A DNA stretch of 64,000 nt from Cupriavidus basilensis (GTDB lineage: Bacteria > Pseudomonadota > Gammaproteobacteria > Burkholderiales > Burkholderiaceae), in assembly GCF_000832305.1 (NCBI RefSeq), contig NZ_CP010537.1:2666001-2730000 (forward strand), given 5' to 3'. The notes beneath the pieces were generated by a model. The model was not told where the DNA came from. It was given only the letters and a program-made list of their open reading frames with translations, and did not search any database. The position numbers were made by a program, and so were the translations under genes. Position 1 is the stretch's first letter. Every line of letters starts with the position of its first letter. This document shows, one piece after another, positions 41,794 through 51,512 of the stretch.

Positions 41794-43770
41794 TCAGGCC
41801 TGTGACGCAATGCGCTGGAAATGGCTCGTTTCGACCGCCTGGACTTCGTGCGCGGGCACGTAGTAGTCGATGTGGTCGTCGTTGCTGCGGAAGATAAAGC
41901 TGACGATCATGCCAACCAGGCCTACCGCCGCCAGCCACCAGATATGCCAGGTCAGGGCAAAGCCCAGCGCCAGGCTGAAGGCACCGATGTAGAAGCCGGC
42001 GCCGGTGTTCTTCGGCATGTGGATCTGCTCGTAGTGCGCTTGTTGCTGCGGCACTTCGCCACGCGCCTTCATGTCGGCGAACGCATCCAGGTCACGCACC
42101 ACCGGGGTGTGCGCGAAGTTGTAGAACGGCGGCGGCGACGACGTTGCCCACTCCAGCGTACGGCCACCCCAGGGGTCGCCCGTCACGTCGAGGAGTTCCT
42201 TGCGGCGGCGCACGCTGACCACGATCTGCAGGACCTGGAACAGGATGCCCAGGCCGACAAACGCGGCGCCGATCACTGCCACGTACAGGTACGGGTTCCA
42301 CGCCGGATTGTCGGTGTGGTTCAGGCGACGGGTCATGCCCATGAAGCCCAGCGCGTACAGCGGCATGAAGGCCAGGTAGAAACCAATGATCCAGCACCAG
42401 AACGCGTACTTGCCCAGGCGCTCGTCGAGCTTGAAGCCGAACGCCTTCGGGAACCAGTAGGTAATGCCGGCGATGTAGCCGAACAGCACGCCACCGATGA
42501 TCACGTTGTGGAAGTGGGCGATCAGGAACAGGCTGTTGTGCAGCACGAAGTCAGCCGCCGGCACTGCCATCAGCACGCCGGTCATGCCGCCGATCACGAA
42601 GGTGACCATGAAGCCCAGCGTCCACAGCACGGGCGTGGTCATCTGCACACGGCCGCGGTACATGGTGAACAGCCAGTTGAAGATCTTCACCCCGGTCGGG
42701 ATGGAGATGATCATGGTGGTGATGCCGAAGAACGCATTCACGTTGGCGCCGGAGCCCATCGTGAAGAAGTGGTGCAGCCAGACCAGGAACGACAGCACCA
42801 TGATGGCGCAGGTCGCGTAGACCATGCCCTTGTAGCCGAACAGCTTCTTGCCGGAGAACGTCGAGATGATTTCCGAGAAGATGCCGAATGCCGGCAGGAC
42901 CAGGATGTACACCTCGGGGTGGCCCCAGATCCAGATCAGGTTCACGTACATCATGGCGTTGCCGCCCATTTCGTTCGTGAAGAAGTGCATGCCCAGGTAG
43001 CGGTCAAGGCCCAGCAGGCCCAGCGTGACGGTCAGCACCGGGAAAGCGGCGATGATCAGCACGTTGGTGCACAGCGCGGTCCAGGTAAACACCGGCATGC
43101 GCATCAGGGTCATGCCCGGGGCGCGCATCTTGAGGATGGTCACCAGGAAGTTGACGCCGGTCAGCAAGGTGCCCAGGCCCGAGATCTGCAAGCTCCAGAG
43201 GTAGTAGTCCACCCCCACGCCAGGGCTGTACGCAATGCCGGACAGCGGCGGATAGGCCAGCCAGCCGGTGCGCGCGAACTCGCCGACGCCCAGCGAGACA
43301 TTGACCAGCATCGCGCCGGCAACGAACAGCCAGAAGCTCAGCGTATTGAGGAACGGGAAGGCCACGTCGCGCGCGCCGATCTGCAGCGGCACGACCAGGT
43401 TCATCAGGCCCGTCATCAGCGGCATCGCCACGAAGAAGATCATGATCACGCCGTGGGCGGTGAAGATCTGGTCGTAGTGCTCAGGCGGCAGGATGCCCGG
43501 CGAGCCGTTGGTGGACAACGCCAGCTGGGTACGCATCATGATGGCGTCGGCAAAGCCGCGCAGCAGCATGATCAGCGCAACCACGGAATACATGATGCCG
43601 ATCTTCTTGTGGTCGACCGAGGTGAACCAGTCGTTCCACAGCCATTTCCACTTGCCGAAATAGGTGATCAGCGCGCATAGCGCCACGCCACCCAGCGCTA
43701 CCATCGTCAACGTGCCCATGATGATGGGCTCGTGGAACGGGATGGCATCCAAACTCAATTTGCCAAACAT
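41794..43770 (-). CDS. cyoB: cytochrome o ubiquinol oxidase subunit I
   Basis: This 658-residue catalytic subunit reduces O2 to water and pumps protons. Haem and CuB ligands are visible: His in [12 protein letters not shown] (low-spin haem), the CuB/Tyr helix [18 protein letters not shown] with the His-Tyr cross-link pair, the His-His pair [10 protein letters not shown], and [10 protein letters not shown] for haem ligands. Length and an extra N-terminal helix match CyoB rather than cytochrome aa3. Its neighbours cyoA and cyoC are spaced 8 and 3 bp apart, so the operon is tight. Confidence 0.96.
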   Translation of the reverse strand: MFGKLSLDAIPFHEPIIMGTLTMVALGGVALCALITYFGKWKWLWNDWFTSVDHKKIGIMYSVVALIMLLRGFADAIMMRTQLALSTNGSPGILPPEHYDQIFTAHGVIMIFFVAMPLMTGLMNLVVPLQIGARDVAFPFLNTLSFWLFVAGAMLVNVSLGVGEFARTGWLAYPPLSGIAYSPGVGVDYYLWSLQISGLGTLLTGVNFLVTILKMRAPGMTLMRMPVFTWTALCTNVLIIAAFPVLTVTLGLLGLDRYLGMHFFTNEMGGNAMMYVNLIWIWGHPEVYILVLPAFGIFSEIISTFSGKKLFGYKGMVYATCAIMVLSFLVWLHHFFTMGSGANVNAFFGITTMIISIPTGVKIFNWLFTMYRGRVQMTTPVLWTLGFMVTFVIGGMTGVLMAVPAADFVLHNSLFLIAHFHNVIIGGVLFGYIAGITYWFPKAFGFKLDERLGKYAFWCWIIGFYLAFMPLYALGFMGMTRRLNHTDNPAWNPYLYVAVIGAAFVGLGILFQVLQIVVSVRRRKELLDVTGDPWGGRTLEWATSSPPPFYNFAHTPVVRDLDAFADMKARGEVPQQQAHYEQIHMPKNTGAGFYIGAFSLALGFALTWHIWWLAAVGLVGMIVSFIFRSNDDHIDYYVPAHEVQAVETSHFQRIASQA

Positions 43771-43778
43771 CTCTACTC

Positions 43779-44747
43779 CTAGGAATTCGAGCCCGGCGCC
43801 GGCGTAGCGGGCGCGGCCATGGACACCTGGCTCACGCCGAGGGTGTTGCGCGAGGTGCAGACGGGACCAAACGAGGTGCCGTTGCCGGCGATAGCGCCAC
43901 CGGCGCCGTCCATGTACTTGTGCAGGATGCCGTGGTACAGCTGCGGATCGACCTTGGCGTACAGCGCCACGGGATTCGCCTCGCTGGGCTTGGCCAGCGC
44001 GCTGTAGTCAGCCAGGGTCAGCTGGCTCGACGAGGCGCGGACCTGCTTGACCCACGCCTCGAAGTCGAAGTTCGACACCGACCTGGCCTTGAACTTCATG
44101 CCCGAGAAGCCGCCGCCGCTGTAGTTGGCCGACATGCCGTCGAACGCGCCGGTCTCGCTGGCGATCAGGTGCAGCTTGGTCTCCATGCCCGCCATGGCGT
44201 ACACCTGGCTGCCCAGTTGCGGGATGAAGAAGGAATTCATGATCGAATCCGACGTGATCTTGAAGTTCACGGGAGTGTTCACCGGGAACGCGATCTCGTT
44301 GACCGTGGCGATGCCCAGGTCCGGATAGATGAACAGCCATTTCCAGTTCAGCGCAACCGCCTCGATGGTGATCGGCTTGACGTTGGATTCGATGGGCTTG
44401 TAGGGGTCCAGGTCGTGCGAGGACTTCCACGTGATGATGCCCAGCACCAGGATGATCAGGCAGGGAATCAGCCAGACCACGACTTCGATCCCGGTCGAGT
44501 GGGACCAGTCCGGCTCGTAGCGGGCCGACTTGTTGCTGGCGCGGTACTTCCAGGCGAAGGTGAAGACCAGCACGATCACCGGCACCACCACGAGCAACAT
44601 CAGCCAGGTCGCGATCAGGATGATGTTTTTGACGTCAGCGCCAATCTGGCCCTTCGGATCTAGCACGGCCATGTTGCATCCGGCCAGCAAGAGCAGGGCG
44701 GCGCAAGGCATTAGCCGCGTCCAACGCGGAAGTTTGGGTATCTTCAT
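43779..44747 (-). CDS. cyoA: cytochrome o ubiquinol oxidase subunit II
   Basis: This 322-residue lipoprotein subunit starts at ATG 44747 ([24 protein letters not shown]). The lipobox LLAGC gives acylated Cys24. Two transmembrane helices and a periplasmic cupredoxin-like domain ([61 protein letters not shown]) follow. The CuA cysteines are absent, as expected for a quinol oxidase. It is the first cyo gene. A COX_ARM region closes the protein, ending in a short Ala/Pro-rich tail. Confidence 0.95.
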   Translation of the reverse strand: MKIPKLPRWTRLMPCAALLLLAGCNMAVLDPKGQIGADVKNIILIATWLMLLVVVPVIVLVFTFAWKYRASNKSARYEPDWSHSTGIEVVVWLIPCLIILVLGIITWKSSHDLDPYKPIESNVKPITIEAVALNWKWLFIYPDLGIATVNEIAFPVNTPVNFKITSDSIMNSFFIPQLGSQVYAMAGMETKLHLIASETGAFDGMSANYSGGGFSGMKFKARSVSNFDFEAWVKQVRASSSQLTLADYSALAKPSEANPVALYAKVDPQLYHGILHKYMDGAGGAIAGNGTSFGPVCTSRNTLGVSQVSMAAPATPAPGSNS

Positions 44748-45427
44748 GTCACGACTGGTTGAGTTGGCCACGGCAGCGACGGCGCGGCGTGATTTTGCTG
44801 CCAGATGCGGGAGCAAGAGGCAGGCTTAAGGCTTGGGGGAAACTGGGTCAGATCCGGGTCAAGCGACCGGTGTGCCGGGGGACGCGCCGATCAGCGGCAG
44901 CCTGGCTTGGTCCTTGTGGGACGGATCAAAGTGGGACTGCGGCGGACCACACAGCAGGACGTCGGCGTGGCGCAGCCCGGCGAGCTTGCCTGGTGGGCAA
45001 GCAGGGTGTTCGGGTGAGGTTCGCGGTACGTCAGACATCGTGGCCGGGAATCTACCGCATCGCAGCATTGAGGGTAAACCCGTGATCCGGAACACACTGT
45101 TCGGAAAATCGGACAATGCAGCTTCTTCCGTCATCTCACTGGCAACACCCAATTAAGCCGAGACATTTTTGACTGCGGCAAGGTGTCGCAGGGGTGCGCT
45201 CCCTTGAAAGCAGCTGCACAAACCGCAACGCGCGTGCGGCCGGCAATGCGGCGGGAAAACAGGATGCCACGGACCGCCGAAACGTGCTTGCCACCGCGCG
45301 GCGCCCGCCGCAGTTCTATCCAAATGCAATAACCTTCGTTCCCCTCCTCGCGCGATTTCGCAACCATAGGGCCGCATCCCTACCCCAGACCCTTGCTACC
45401 GCATCATCGACTTCGGAGAACATCGCA
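44748..45427. other. 680-bp divergent intergenic region (cyoA / sulfonate SBP)
   Basis: No convincing gene is present; the short frames on both strands have no family features. It must contain the promoters of the leftward cyo operon and of the rightward binding protein. The last 120 bp before 45428 are less GC-rich and include ATAACCTTCGTTCCCC, reminiscent of CysB-regulated promoters, but this is only a suggestion. No oxygen-sensor (FNR/ArcA) site was obvious. Confidence 0.4.
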
Positions 45428-46396
45428 ATGCATCCTTTCCGTCAATGGCTACCCGTCGTCGGCCGCGCCCTGGCCATCGCCGCGCTGTCCTGGTCCGCCG
45501 CCGGCCATGCCGCCGACGCGTCGGTCCGCGTGGGCTACCAGAAGGCCGGCCTGCTGGCCGTGCTCAAAGCGCAGGGCTCGCTGGAGAAAAAACTCGCCCC
45601 GCTCGGCTTCAAGGTGGAGTGGAAGGAATTCCCCGCCGGCCCGCAGTTGCTGGAGGCGCTCAATGCCGGCGGCATCGACTTTGGCTACACCGGCGCGCCG
45701 CCGGCAGTGTTCGCCCAGGCGGCGCGCGCCAACTTTGTCTACGTGGGCGCAGAGCCGGGCGGCAAGACCAACGAGGCGCTGTTCGTGCTGGAGACGTCGC
45801 CCATCCGCTCGGTGGCCGACCTGCGCGGCAAGCGCATCGCCTTGCAAAAAGGCTCCAGCTCCAACTACCTGCTGGTGCAGTTGCTGAACAAGCATGGGCT
45901 GGCCCTGCAGGACATCCAGCCGATCTACCTGCCGCCCGCCGATGCGCGCGCCGCCTTCGAGAGCGGCAACGTGGACGCCTGGGTGGTCTGGGACCCGTAC
46001 TACGCGCTGGCGCAAAAGGCGCTGAAGGTGCGCACCATCGCCGACTATGAAGGCGTGCCCTCCCCCTTCAACTTCTATGAAGCCGCCAACGGCTTCGTCA
46101 AGGCGCAGCCGCAAGTGGTCAATGCCATCCTGGAGCAACTACGCGCGACCGGCCTGTGGGTGGTGAAGAACCCCGGCGAGACTGCCGCCCTGCTCGCGCC
46201 TGCCGTGGGCCTGGACGCGCAGGTCGTGCAGACCTGGCTCAAGCGCGTGCCGTACGGCGCCACCCCGGTGACGCCGGAGGTGATCGCCGCCCAGCAGCGG
46301 GTGGCCGACCTGTTCCATGAGCAGAAACTGATCCCCACCGCCGTCAAGGTCAAGGACAACGTCTGGCAGGCGAGCTTCCCCCTGGCCGGCCAGTAA
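45428..46396 (+). CDS. aliphatic sulfonate ABC transporter binding protein (SsuA-like)
   Basis: This 322-residue periplasmic protein starts at ATG 45428, with GGAG 9 bp upstream. A Sec signal ends near AAGHAAD. The SsuA fold is clear: VRVGYQKAGLLAVLKAQGSLEKKLAPLGFKVEWKEFPAGPQLLEALNAGGIDFGYTGAPPAVFAQAA, then RIALQKGSSSNYLLVQLL and DAWVVWDPYYALAQ. No ssuBCDE genes adjoin it; it is an orphan that could serve one of the ABC systems at 22-32 kb or one elsewhere. MetY follows after 122 bp. Confidence 0.92.
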   Translation: MHPFRQWLPVVGRALAIAALSWSAAGHAADASVRVGYQKAGLLAVLKAQGSLEKKLAPLGFKVEWKEFPAGPQLLEALNAGGIDFGYTGAPPAVFAQAARANFVYVGAEPGGKTNEALFVLETSPIRSVADLRGKRIALQKGSSSNYLLVQLLNKHGLALQDIQPIYLPPADARAAFESGNVDAWVVWDPYYALAQKALKVRTIADYEGVPSPFNFYEAANGFVKAQPQVVNAILEQLRATGLWVVKNPGETAALLAPAVGLDAQVVQTWLKRVPYGATPVTPEVIAAQQRVADLFHEQKLIPTAVKVKDNVWQASFPLAGQ

Positions 46397-46412
46397 GGGG
46401 GCCTATGCCCGA

Positions 46413-46445
46413 ATCCGGGGCGGGTCCGCGCGGTCCACCCCGGAT
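46413..46445 (+). terminator. possible hairpin after the SsuA-like gene
   Basis: ATCCGGGG (46413-46420) pairs with CCCCGGAT (46438-46445) around a GC-rich 17-base loop 16 bp past the stop. It lacks a T-run, so it may be a weak terminator or simply an mRNA-stabilising hairpin. Confidence 0.35.
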
Positions 46446-46518
46446 GACACACGCGAACCACCACTGCTACCATGCCCGCTCCTGAGCGTATTTATTCCAA
46501 CAAGAAGACAACGACATC

Positions 46519-47793
46519 ATGAAAATCGAGACAATCGCCGTTCACGGCGGCTACTCCCCGGACCCCACCACGCGTGCCGTGGCCGTGCCGATCTACCAGA
46601 CCGTTGCGTATGCGTTCGACAACGCGCAGCACGGCGCCGACCTGTTCGACCTCAAGGTGCCCGGCAATATCTACAGCCGCATCATGAACCCCACCAACGA
46701 CGTGCTGGAGCAGCGGCTGGCCGCGCTCGAGGGCGGCGTGGGCGCGCTGGCGCTGGCGTCCGGCATGGCGGCCATCACCTATGCCATCCAGACCATCGCC
46801 GAGGCCGGCGACAACATCATCTCGGCCAGCCAGCTCTACGGCGGCACCTACAACCTGTTCGCGCACACGCTGCCGCTGTCCGGCATCGAGACCCGCTTTG
46901 CCGATGGCCGCAACCCGGCCGCCTTCGGCGACCTGGTGGATGCGCGCACCAAGGCGATTTTCGTGGAGTCGGTGGGCAACCCGCTGGGCAACATCGTCGA
47001 TATCGAAGCCATCGCCAAGGTGGCGCATAGCCACGGCATCCCGCTGATCGTGGACAACACCGTGCCCTCGCCCTACCTGTGCCGTCCGTTCGAGCATGGC
47101 GCGGACATCGTCGTGCACTCGCTCACCAAATACCTGGGCGGCCACGGCAACAGCGTGGGCGGCGCCATTGTCGATAGCGGCAAGTTCCCGTGGGCCGAGC
47201 ACAAGGCGCGCTTCAAGCGCCTGAACGAGCCGGATGTGTCGTACCACGGCGTGGTCTACACCGAAGCGCTCGGCGCCGCCGCCTACATCGGCCGCGCCCG
47301 CGTGGTGCCGCTGCGCAATACCGGCGCGGCGCTGTCGCCGTTCAATGCCTTCCTGATCCTGCAAGGCATCGAGACCCTGGCGCTGCGCCTGGACCGCATC
47401 ACCGAGAACGCGCTGGCTGTCGCACGCCACCTGAAGGCCAGCCCCAAGGTGGAGTGGGTCAACTTTGCCGGCCTGCCGGAGCACCCGGACCATGCGCTGG
47501 TGCAGCGCTACCTGGGCGGGCGCGGCCCCGGCATCCTGTCATTCGGCCTGAAGAGCGGCGGCCGCGAAGCCGGCGCGCGCTTCCTGGACGCCCTGCAACT
47601 GTTCACCCGCCTGGTCAACATCGGCGACGCCAAGTCGCTGGCGACCCATCCGGCCTCCACCACGCACCGCCAGCTCGACGCCGCCGAGCTCAAGGCCGCT
47701 GGCGTCAGCGAAGACATGGTGCGCCTGTCGATCGGCATCGAGCATATCGACGACCTGCTGGAAGACCTGGAGCGCGCGCTGGCCGCAGCCTGA
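46519..47793 (+). CDS. metY: O-acetylhomoserine aminocarboxypropyltransferase/sulfhydrylase
   Basis: This 424-residue PLP enzyme converts O-acetyl-L-homoserine and sulfide to homocysteine. The cofactor lysine is Lys204 in [13 protein letters not shown]. The [22 protein letters not shown] opening, [26 protein letters not shown] and [17 protein letters not shown] segments are diagnostic of the MetY branch of the Cys/Met metabolism family. It sits between two sulfur-compound binding proteins (SsuA-like and MetQ-like), giving a methionine/sulfur-assimilation locus. No riboswitch was recognised in its 122-bp leader. Confidence 0.94.
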   Translation: MKIETIAVHGGYSPDPTTRAVAVPIYQTVAYAFDNAQHGADLFDLKVPGNIYSRIMNPTNDVLEQRLAALEGGVGALALASGMAAITYAIQTIAEAGDNIISASQLYGGTYNLFAHTLPLSGIETRFADGRNPAAFGDLVDARTKAIFVESVGNPLGNIVDIEAIAKVAHSHGIPLIVDNTVPSPYLCRPFEHGADIVVHSLTKYLGGHGNSVGGAIVDSGKFPWAEHKARFKRLNEPDVSYHGVVYTEALGAAAYIGRARVVPLRNTGAALSPFNAFLILQGIETLALRLDRITENALAVARHLKASPKVEWVNFAGLPEHPDHALVQRYLGGRGPGILSFGLKSGGREAGARFLDALQLFTRLVNIGDAKSLATHPASTTHRQLDAAELKAAGVSEDMVRLSIGIEHIDDLLEDLERALAAA

Positions 47794-47852
47794 GGCATTT
47801 GCCGAAGCCGCCGAGCGGGCCAAAGCCGCGCGCCATGACGACGGCTGTCTCT

Positions 47853-47876
47853 CCCTCTCCCCTCAGGGGGAGAGGG
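47853..47876. repeat. CCCTCTCCCC/GGGGAGAGGG REP-like hairpin
   Basis: CCCTCTCCCC (47853-47862) pairs with GGGGAGAGGG (47867-47876) around a 4-base loop, and a further GGGGAGAGGGG follows at 47879. This is the widespread intergenic CTCTCCC..GGGAGAG palindrome of proteobacteria. It is related to the longer hairpin at 56925-56956. Confidence 0.75.
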
Positions 47877-47947
47877 CCGGGGAGAGGGGTGGCTTAGCTA
47901 GGAGCCACTGGAAGCGGAGCCCGTGGTGTTTTCCAGCACGACAGCAC

Positions 47948-48045
47948 AAATAAAAACGCCCGCCAATGAGGCGGGCGCGAATCCAATTCCTTGGTGGGAT
48001 TGGAGGAGACAGTTCCATCATAACCGCAATACGGGTTATCCCGCA
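47948..48045 (-). ncRNA. candidate structured small RNA with anti-Shine-Dalgarno motif
   Basis: Reading leftward, three stem-loops follow one another. The first is ATAACC/GGTTAT (48020-48039). The second pairs CCAAT with ATTGG, with one bulge (47983-48003), and is preceded by the pyrimidine stretch TCTCCTCC (48002-48009), complementary to ribosome binding sites. The third is a Rho-independent terminator CGCCCGCC-TCATT-GGCGGGCG followed by TTTTTATTT (47951-47977). There is no minus-strand gene for this terminator to serve. From memory this resembles the Betaproteobacteria toxic small RNA family, but I could not check. A tiny reading frame through it looks like an artefact. Confidence 0.45.
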
Positions 48046-48059
48046 ACTACTACCCGATT

Positions 48060-48073
48060 GCATATGCATATGC
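48060..48073. promoter_or_regulatory. 14-bp palindrome GCATATGCATATGC upstream of the MetQ-like gene
   Basis: This perfect palindrome lies about 190 bp upstream of the binding-protein start and just upstream of the candidate small RNA. A second GCATATGCAA occurs at 48126-48135 inside the CTTGCA..TGCAAG inverted repeat. The CATATGC core is shared with the elements near the sulfonate operons. Confidence 0.4.
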
Positions 48074-48119
48074 CGCGACACAACGGCCGTTAGCGTCACA
48101 AAAGCGCCTGCAAACCCGC

Positions 48120-48147
48120 TTGCAGGCATATGCAAGTGCGTTATAAG
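48120..48147 (+). promoter_or_regulatory. predicted sigma-70 promoter of the MetQ-like gene
   Basis: TTGCAG (48120-48125) and TATAAG (48142-48147) are separated by 16 bp, a near-consensus pair on the coding strand, about 110 bp upstream of the start codon. The GCATATGCAA element lies in the spacer, so a bound regulator would block it. Confidence 0.4.
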
Positions 48148-48259
48148 ACCATGCGTTTTAACTCGTTCCTTGAACGTATGCACTTCCCTACAATGGGCAT
48201 CCTTGCTTGCCGCCATCCCGGTAAGCCACGATGCACACAAACAATACGGGGAGCTTTAG

Positions 48260-49072
48260 ATGAAACTGGGTTTCGGAATTCGACTGATTGCCGCGGCGCT
48301 CGCGCTCGGCGTGATCCAGACGGCCGGCGCGGCTGATCCGGACAAGAAGGAAATCCGCTTCGGCGCCACCGCTGGCCCCTACTCCGACCAGATCCGCTAC
48401 GGCATCAAGCCCCTGCTGGAAAAAAAGGGCTACAAGGTCACTATCGTTGAGTTCAGCGACTACGTGCAGCCCAACCTGGCGCTGGCCGATGGCGCCATCG
48501 ACGCCAATGCCTTCCAGCACGTCGCCTATCTGAAGAAGTTCTCCGGCGACCGCAAGCTGCAATTGTCCGAAGTCATCCAGGTCCCCACCGCGCCGATCGG
48601 CATCTACAGCCGCAAGCACAAGTCGCTGACGGAAGTGAGGCCGGGGGCGTCGGTGTCGCTGCCGAATGATCCGTCCAACCTGGCACGCGCCATCGCCATG
48701 CTCCAGCAGATCGGCTGGATCACGCTCAAGGCCGGCACCGACCCGATCCGCGCCAGCGAGCGCGACATCGAAGGCAACCCGAACAAGCTCAAGCTGATCC
48801 AGCTCGAAGCCGCGCAGCTGCCGCGCTCGCTCGACGACGTGGACTTCGCCTTCGTCAATGGCAACTTCGCGCTGTCCTCCGGCCTGAAGCTGACCGAAGC
48901 GCTGAGCCTGGAGAAGATTCCCGACTACTACATGAACCTGGTTGCGGTGCGCACCGCGGACACCGGCAAGCCGTTCGTCAAGGACATCCGCGAGGCTTAC
49001 CAGTCGCCGGAATTCAAGGCGACCACGCAGCAACGCTTTGCCGGCTTCCTGCCGCCGGCCTATCAGCGCTGA
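48260..49072 (+). CDS. metQ: MetQ/NlpA-family methionine-type substrate-binding protein
   Basis: This 270-residue protein has a Sec signal (MKLGFGIRLIAAALALGVIQTAGAA) without a clear lipobox cysteine, so it is probably periplasmic rather than lipid-anchored. The NlpA fold is plain: IRFGATAGPYSDQIRYGIKPLLEKKGYKVTIVEFSDYVQPNLALADGAIDANAFQHVAYLK, then SVSLPNDPSNLARAIAMLQQIGWI and DFAFVNGNFALSSGL. It likely binds D/L-methionine or a related sulfur amino acid. No metNI genes adjoin it. A clear terminator follows. Confidence 0.9.
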   Translation: MKLGFGIRLIAAALALGVIQTAGAADPDKKEIRFGATAGPYSDQIRYGIKPLLEKKGYKVTIVEFSDYVQPNLALADGAIDANAFQHVAYLKKFSGDRKLQLSEVIQVPTAPIGIYSRKHKSLTEVRPGASVSLPNDPSNLARAIAMLQQIGWITLKAGTDPIRASERDIEGNPNKLKLIQLEAAQLPRSLDDVDFAFVNGNFALSSGLKLTEALSLEKIPDYYMNLVAVRTADTGKPFVKDIREAYQSPEFKATTQQRFAGFLPPAYQR

Positions 49073-49114
49073 GCCAGGCCGCATGCCGCGCACCGATTGC
49101 GCGGCGCCGCCATG

Positions 49115-49140
49115 GAGCCCCACGCGGGGCTCTTTTTTTT
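49115..49140 (+). terminator. Rho-independent terminator after the MetQ-like gene
   Basis: GAGCCCC-ACGC-GGGGCTC (49115-49132) is followed by eight T residues, 42 bp past the stop codon. Confidence 0.92.
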
Positions 49141-49314
49141 GCCGCGCCATCATGCATATCGGCACGCCTGTGTGGCGGTGCGCTTCACCCTCCGGACCAT
49201 TGGCTTGCCGCCACTTGCCACCACGTTAACGGGTGAAGCTCCATGCGCTCAATGGGCGAAAAGACACAGCGCTCTCACGCGCGGACCACGACCTGACAAA
49301 GACGATAAGACGAT

Positions 49315-49343
49315 AGGCCTCCACTTCGGAGGCCTTTCTTTTT
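49315..49343 (+). terminator. second Rho-independent terminator, no gene upstream of it
   Basis: AGGCCTCC-ACTTC-GGAGGCCT (49315-49335) is followed by TTCTTTTTTT. It lies 175 bp after the MetQ terminator with no gene between, so it may end a separate short RNA starting between 49141 and about 49280. Confidence 0.85.
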
Positions 49344-49414
49344 TTGCGCGAAGCAGGCTCCGCCCATGCCAACAGACGCACCACTTCGATGCCAAACACC
49401 CGGAAAAGCCGGGC

Positions 49415-49461
49415 ATCCGGATATCCGAACGGCCAGATCACGCTTTATCCGGATATCCGAA
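49415..49461. repeat. twin 15-bp direct repeats with CGGATATCCG palindromes
   Basis: ATCCGGATATCCGAA occurs at 49415-49429 and again at 49447-49461, exactly 32 bp apart (three helical turns). Each copy contains the palindrome CGGATATCCG. They lie 143-189 bp upstream of the chemoreceptor start, where they resemble paired sites for a dimeric regulator. The rest of the 260-bp gap 49344-49603 has no gene. Confidence 0.7.
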
Positions 49462-49603
49462 TGGCGCTCTTCGCACTTTGAAAATAGACCGCCCGGCGGT
49501 CCTAAATTCGCCGGCAACAATGCCGTAAGAGCGAGCCAGGACCCTTCGCCCCCACCGCTCCAAGAGCCATCCGCCCGACGAGCCAAACAAAAAAGATCCA
49601 ACT

Positions 49604-51412
49604 ATGCTGTCCTCCCTCCGCGCGCGCATCGTGGCCCTATCCGTGGCCATCGTTGTGGTCGCACTCATTGCCAATGCCGTTATCAATCATGTGGTGGCCA
49701 GTTCGTACAGCGACGACGCCATCGACAGCAACCTGGCCGCCGTGCAGAACGGCCACGTCGGCGCCATCGCCGACTGGGTGGCGAGCCACATGCAGATGAT
49801 CGACTCGCTGCAGGACGCGGCAACGCAGTCCGACACCAACGCCGCCATCGCCGCGCTCAAGCAGGTCAGCAGCGCAGGCGGCTTCGTCATGACCTACATC
49901 GGTTTTCCCGACAAGTCCCACCGGTTTTCCGATACCGAAGGCTTGCGGCCCAACTACGATCCCACGTCCCGCCCCTGGTACAAGCAGGCCGTGGCCGCGG
50001 GCAAGCCGGTGGTCACGCCGCCTTACGTGGCCGCCAGCAGCGGCAAGCTGGTCGTGACCTTCGCCGTGCCCATCCTGCGCGACGGCGCGCTCAAGGGCGT
50101 GGTGGCCGGCGACGTGTCCATGGACAGCGTCATCGCCAACATCAAGGCCATCCACCCCACACCCGCCAGCTTCGGCGTGCTGGTGACAAAGGACGGCAAG
50201 ATCGTCGCCCACCAGGACGATAAGCTCACGCTCAAGCCCGTGACCGATTTGATGCCTGCGCTTGCGCTCGACAAGCTCGCAACGCTCGAAGGCGCCAAGG
50301 CGCCGTTGCAGGTCGAGGTGGACAATGCGCCCAAGCTGCTGCGGGCGCGCAGCGTGCCCGGCACGGACTGGATCGCCGTGATCGCGCTGGACCAGGGCGA
50401 GGCGACCGCAGGCATGCGCTCCATGCTGATGGCATCGGTGTTCGTGCTGATCGTGATCGCTTGCGTGGCGGCCGCCATCGTCGCCGGGGTGACAGCGGTT
50501 TCGTTCCGACGGCTGTCGGTGATTCGCGACGCCATGCGGGATATCGGTAGCGGGGATGGCGACCTGACGCGCCGCCTGCCAGCCAATGGCTCCGACGAGG
50601 TGGCGCAGATTGCGCAAGCGTTCAACGCGTTCGCCGAGAAGCTGGTCAGCGTGATGCGCCAGATTCGCGATGCCAGTGCCTCTGTACATGCTGCCGCTGA
50701 CGAGATCGCGGCCGGAAACATCGACCTTTCGCGGCGAACCGAATCGGCTGCGGCGAGCCTGGAAGAGACGGCGGCGTCGATGGAACAGATCACCGCGACG
50801 GTGAGCCAGTCTGCCATGTCGGCCAAGCAGGCCGATGCGTCTGCGATCGCGGCCTCCCAGGTCGCAGGCAATGGTGGCGCCGCCATTGGCGAGGCCATTC
50901 AGACCATGAGTGAGATCGAACGGGCTTCGGTCAAGGTGTCCGACATCATCGGGGTGATCGAAGGCATTGCGTTCCAGACCAACATCCTTGCGCTGAATGC
51001 TGCAGTTGAGGCGGCGCGCGCCGGCGAGCAGGGCCGTGGATTTGCGGTGGTTGCCGGCGAGGTGCGCGGGCTGGCGCAGCGCAGTTCGCAGGCTGCGAAG
51101 GAGATCAAGACGCTGATCGAGACCACGGTCGACAGCGTGGTGTCAGGCTCCGGGCAGGTACGCCGCGCCGGAGACACGATGAATGCGATCGTCGGGAACG
51201 TGGACAAGGTGACCAGCATCATTTCCGAGATCACGAATGCTGCGCAGGAGCAGACCCGGGGCATCCAGGAGGTGAACCTGGCCGTTAGCCAGTTGGATCA
51301 GATGGTGCAGCAGAATGCGGCTCTGGTTGAGGAATCCACCGCGGCGGCCGAGGCGTTGCAGGGGCAGGCCGGCGCGTTGGCGGGGGTCGTGGGGCAGTTC
51401 AGGCTGGGGTGA
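49604..51412 (+). CDS. methyl-accepting chemotaxis protein with dCache sensor
   Basis: This 602-residue chemoreceptor has TM1 near residues 8-28. A periplasmic dCache_1-like domain follows, including [39 protein letters not shown], the classical ligand motif for amines, amino acids or organic acids. TM2 is around residues 278-300, then HAMP. The cytoplasmic signalling hairpin contains [50 protein letters not shown]. No C-terminal NWETF-like CheR tether is seen. Ligand unknown; it may direct movement toward compounds degraded by the flanking pathways. Confidence 0.94.
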   Translation: MLSSLRARIVALSVAIVVVALIANAVINHVVASSYSDDAIDSNLAAVQNGHVGAIADWVASHMQMIDSLQDAATQSDTNAAIAALKQVSSAGGFVMTYIGFPDKSHRFSDTEGLRPNYDPTSRPWYKQAVAAGKPVVTPPYVAASSGKLVVTFAVPILRDGALKGVVAGDVSMDSVIANIKAIHPTPASFGVLVTKDGKIVAHQDDKLTLKPVTDLMPALALDKLATLEGAKAPLQVEVDNAPKLLRARSVPGTDWIAVIALDQGEATAGMRSMLMASVFVLIVIACVAAAIVAGVTAVSFRRLSVIRDAMRDIGSGDGDLTRRLPANGSDEVAQIAQAFNAFAEKLVSVMRQIRDASASVHAAADEIAAGNIDLSRRTESAAASLEETAASMEQITATVSQSAMSAKQADASAIAASQVAGNGGAAIGEAIQTMSEIERASVKVSDIIGVIEGIAFQTNILALNAAVEAARAGEQGRGFAVVAGEVRGLAQRSSQAAKEIKTLIETTVDSVVSGSGQVRRAGDTMNAIVGNVDKVTSIISEITNAAQEQTRGIQEVNLAVSQLDQMVQQNAALVEESTAAAEALQGQAGALAGVVGQFRLG

Positions 51413-51512
51413 GGTCCTGGGAGCCACCCCTCGCAACGTGATCAAACGACACGTGCAGCCCCGAGGACGCGCATGGTAGAGACCGCGGGCGGCCTCGATG
51501 GCATGAAGGTAG

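Noticed and set aside
41821..43680. 619-codon rightward open frame antisense to cyoB
   Set aside because: Shadow of the strongly conserved CyoB gene; His/Gln/Asp-rich translation with no family match.
46397..46518. SAM/SAH riboswitch upstream of metY
   Set aside because: The leader is only 122 bp, and no recognisable riboswitch core or antiterminator arrangement was seen, only one GC-rich hairpin.
47863..48240. Small leftward reading frame (MMELSPPIPPRNWIRARL...) between metY and metQ
   Set aside because: The frame runs through stem-loops and a Rho-independent terminator, so the segment is better explained as a non-coding RNA.
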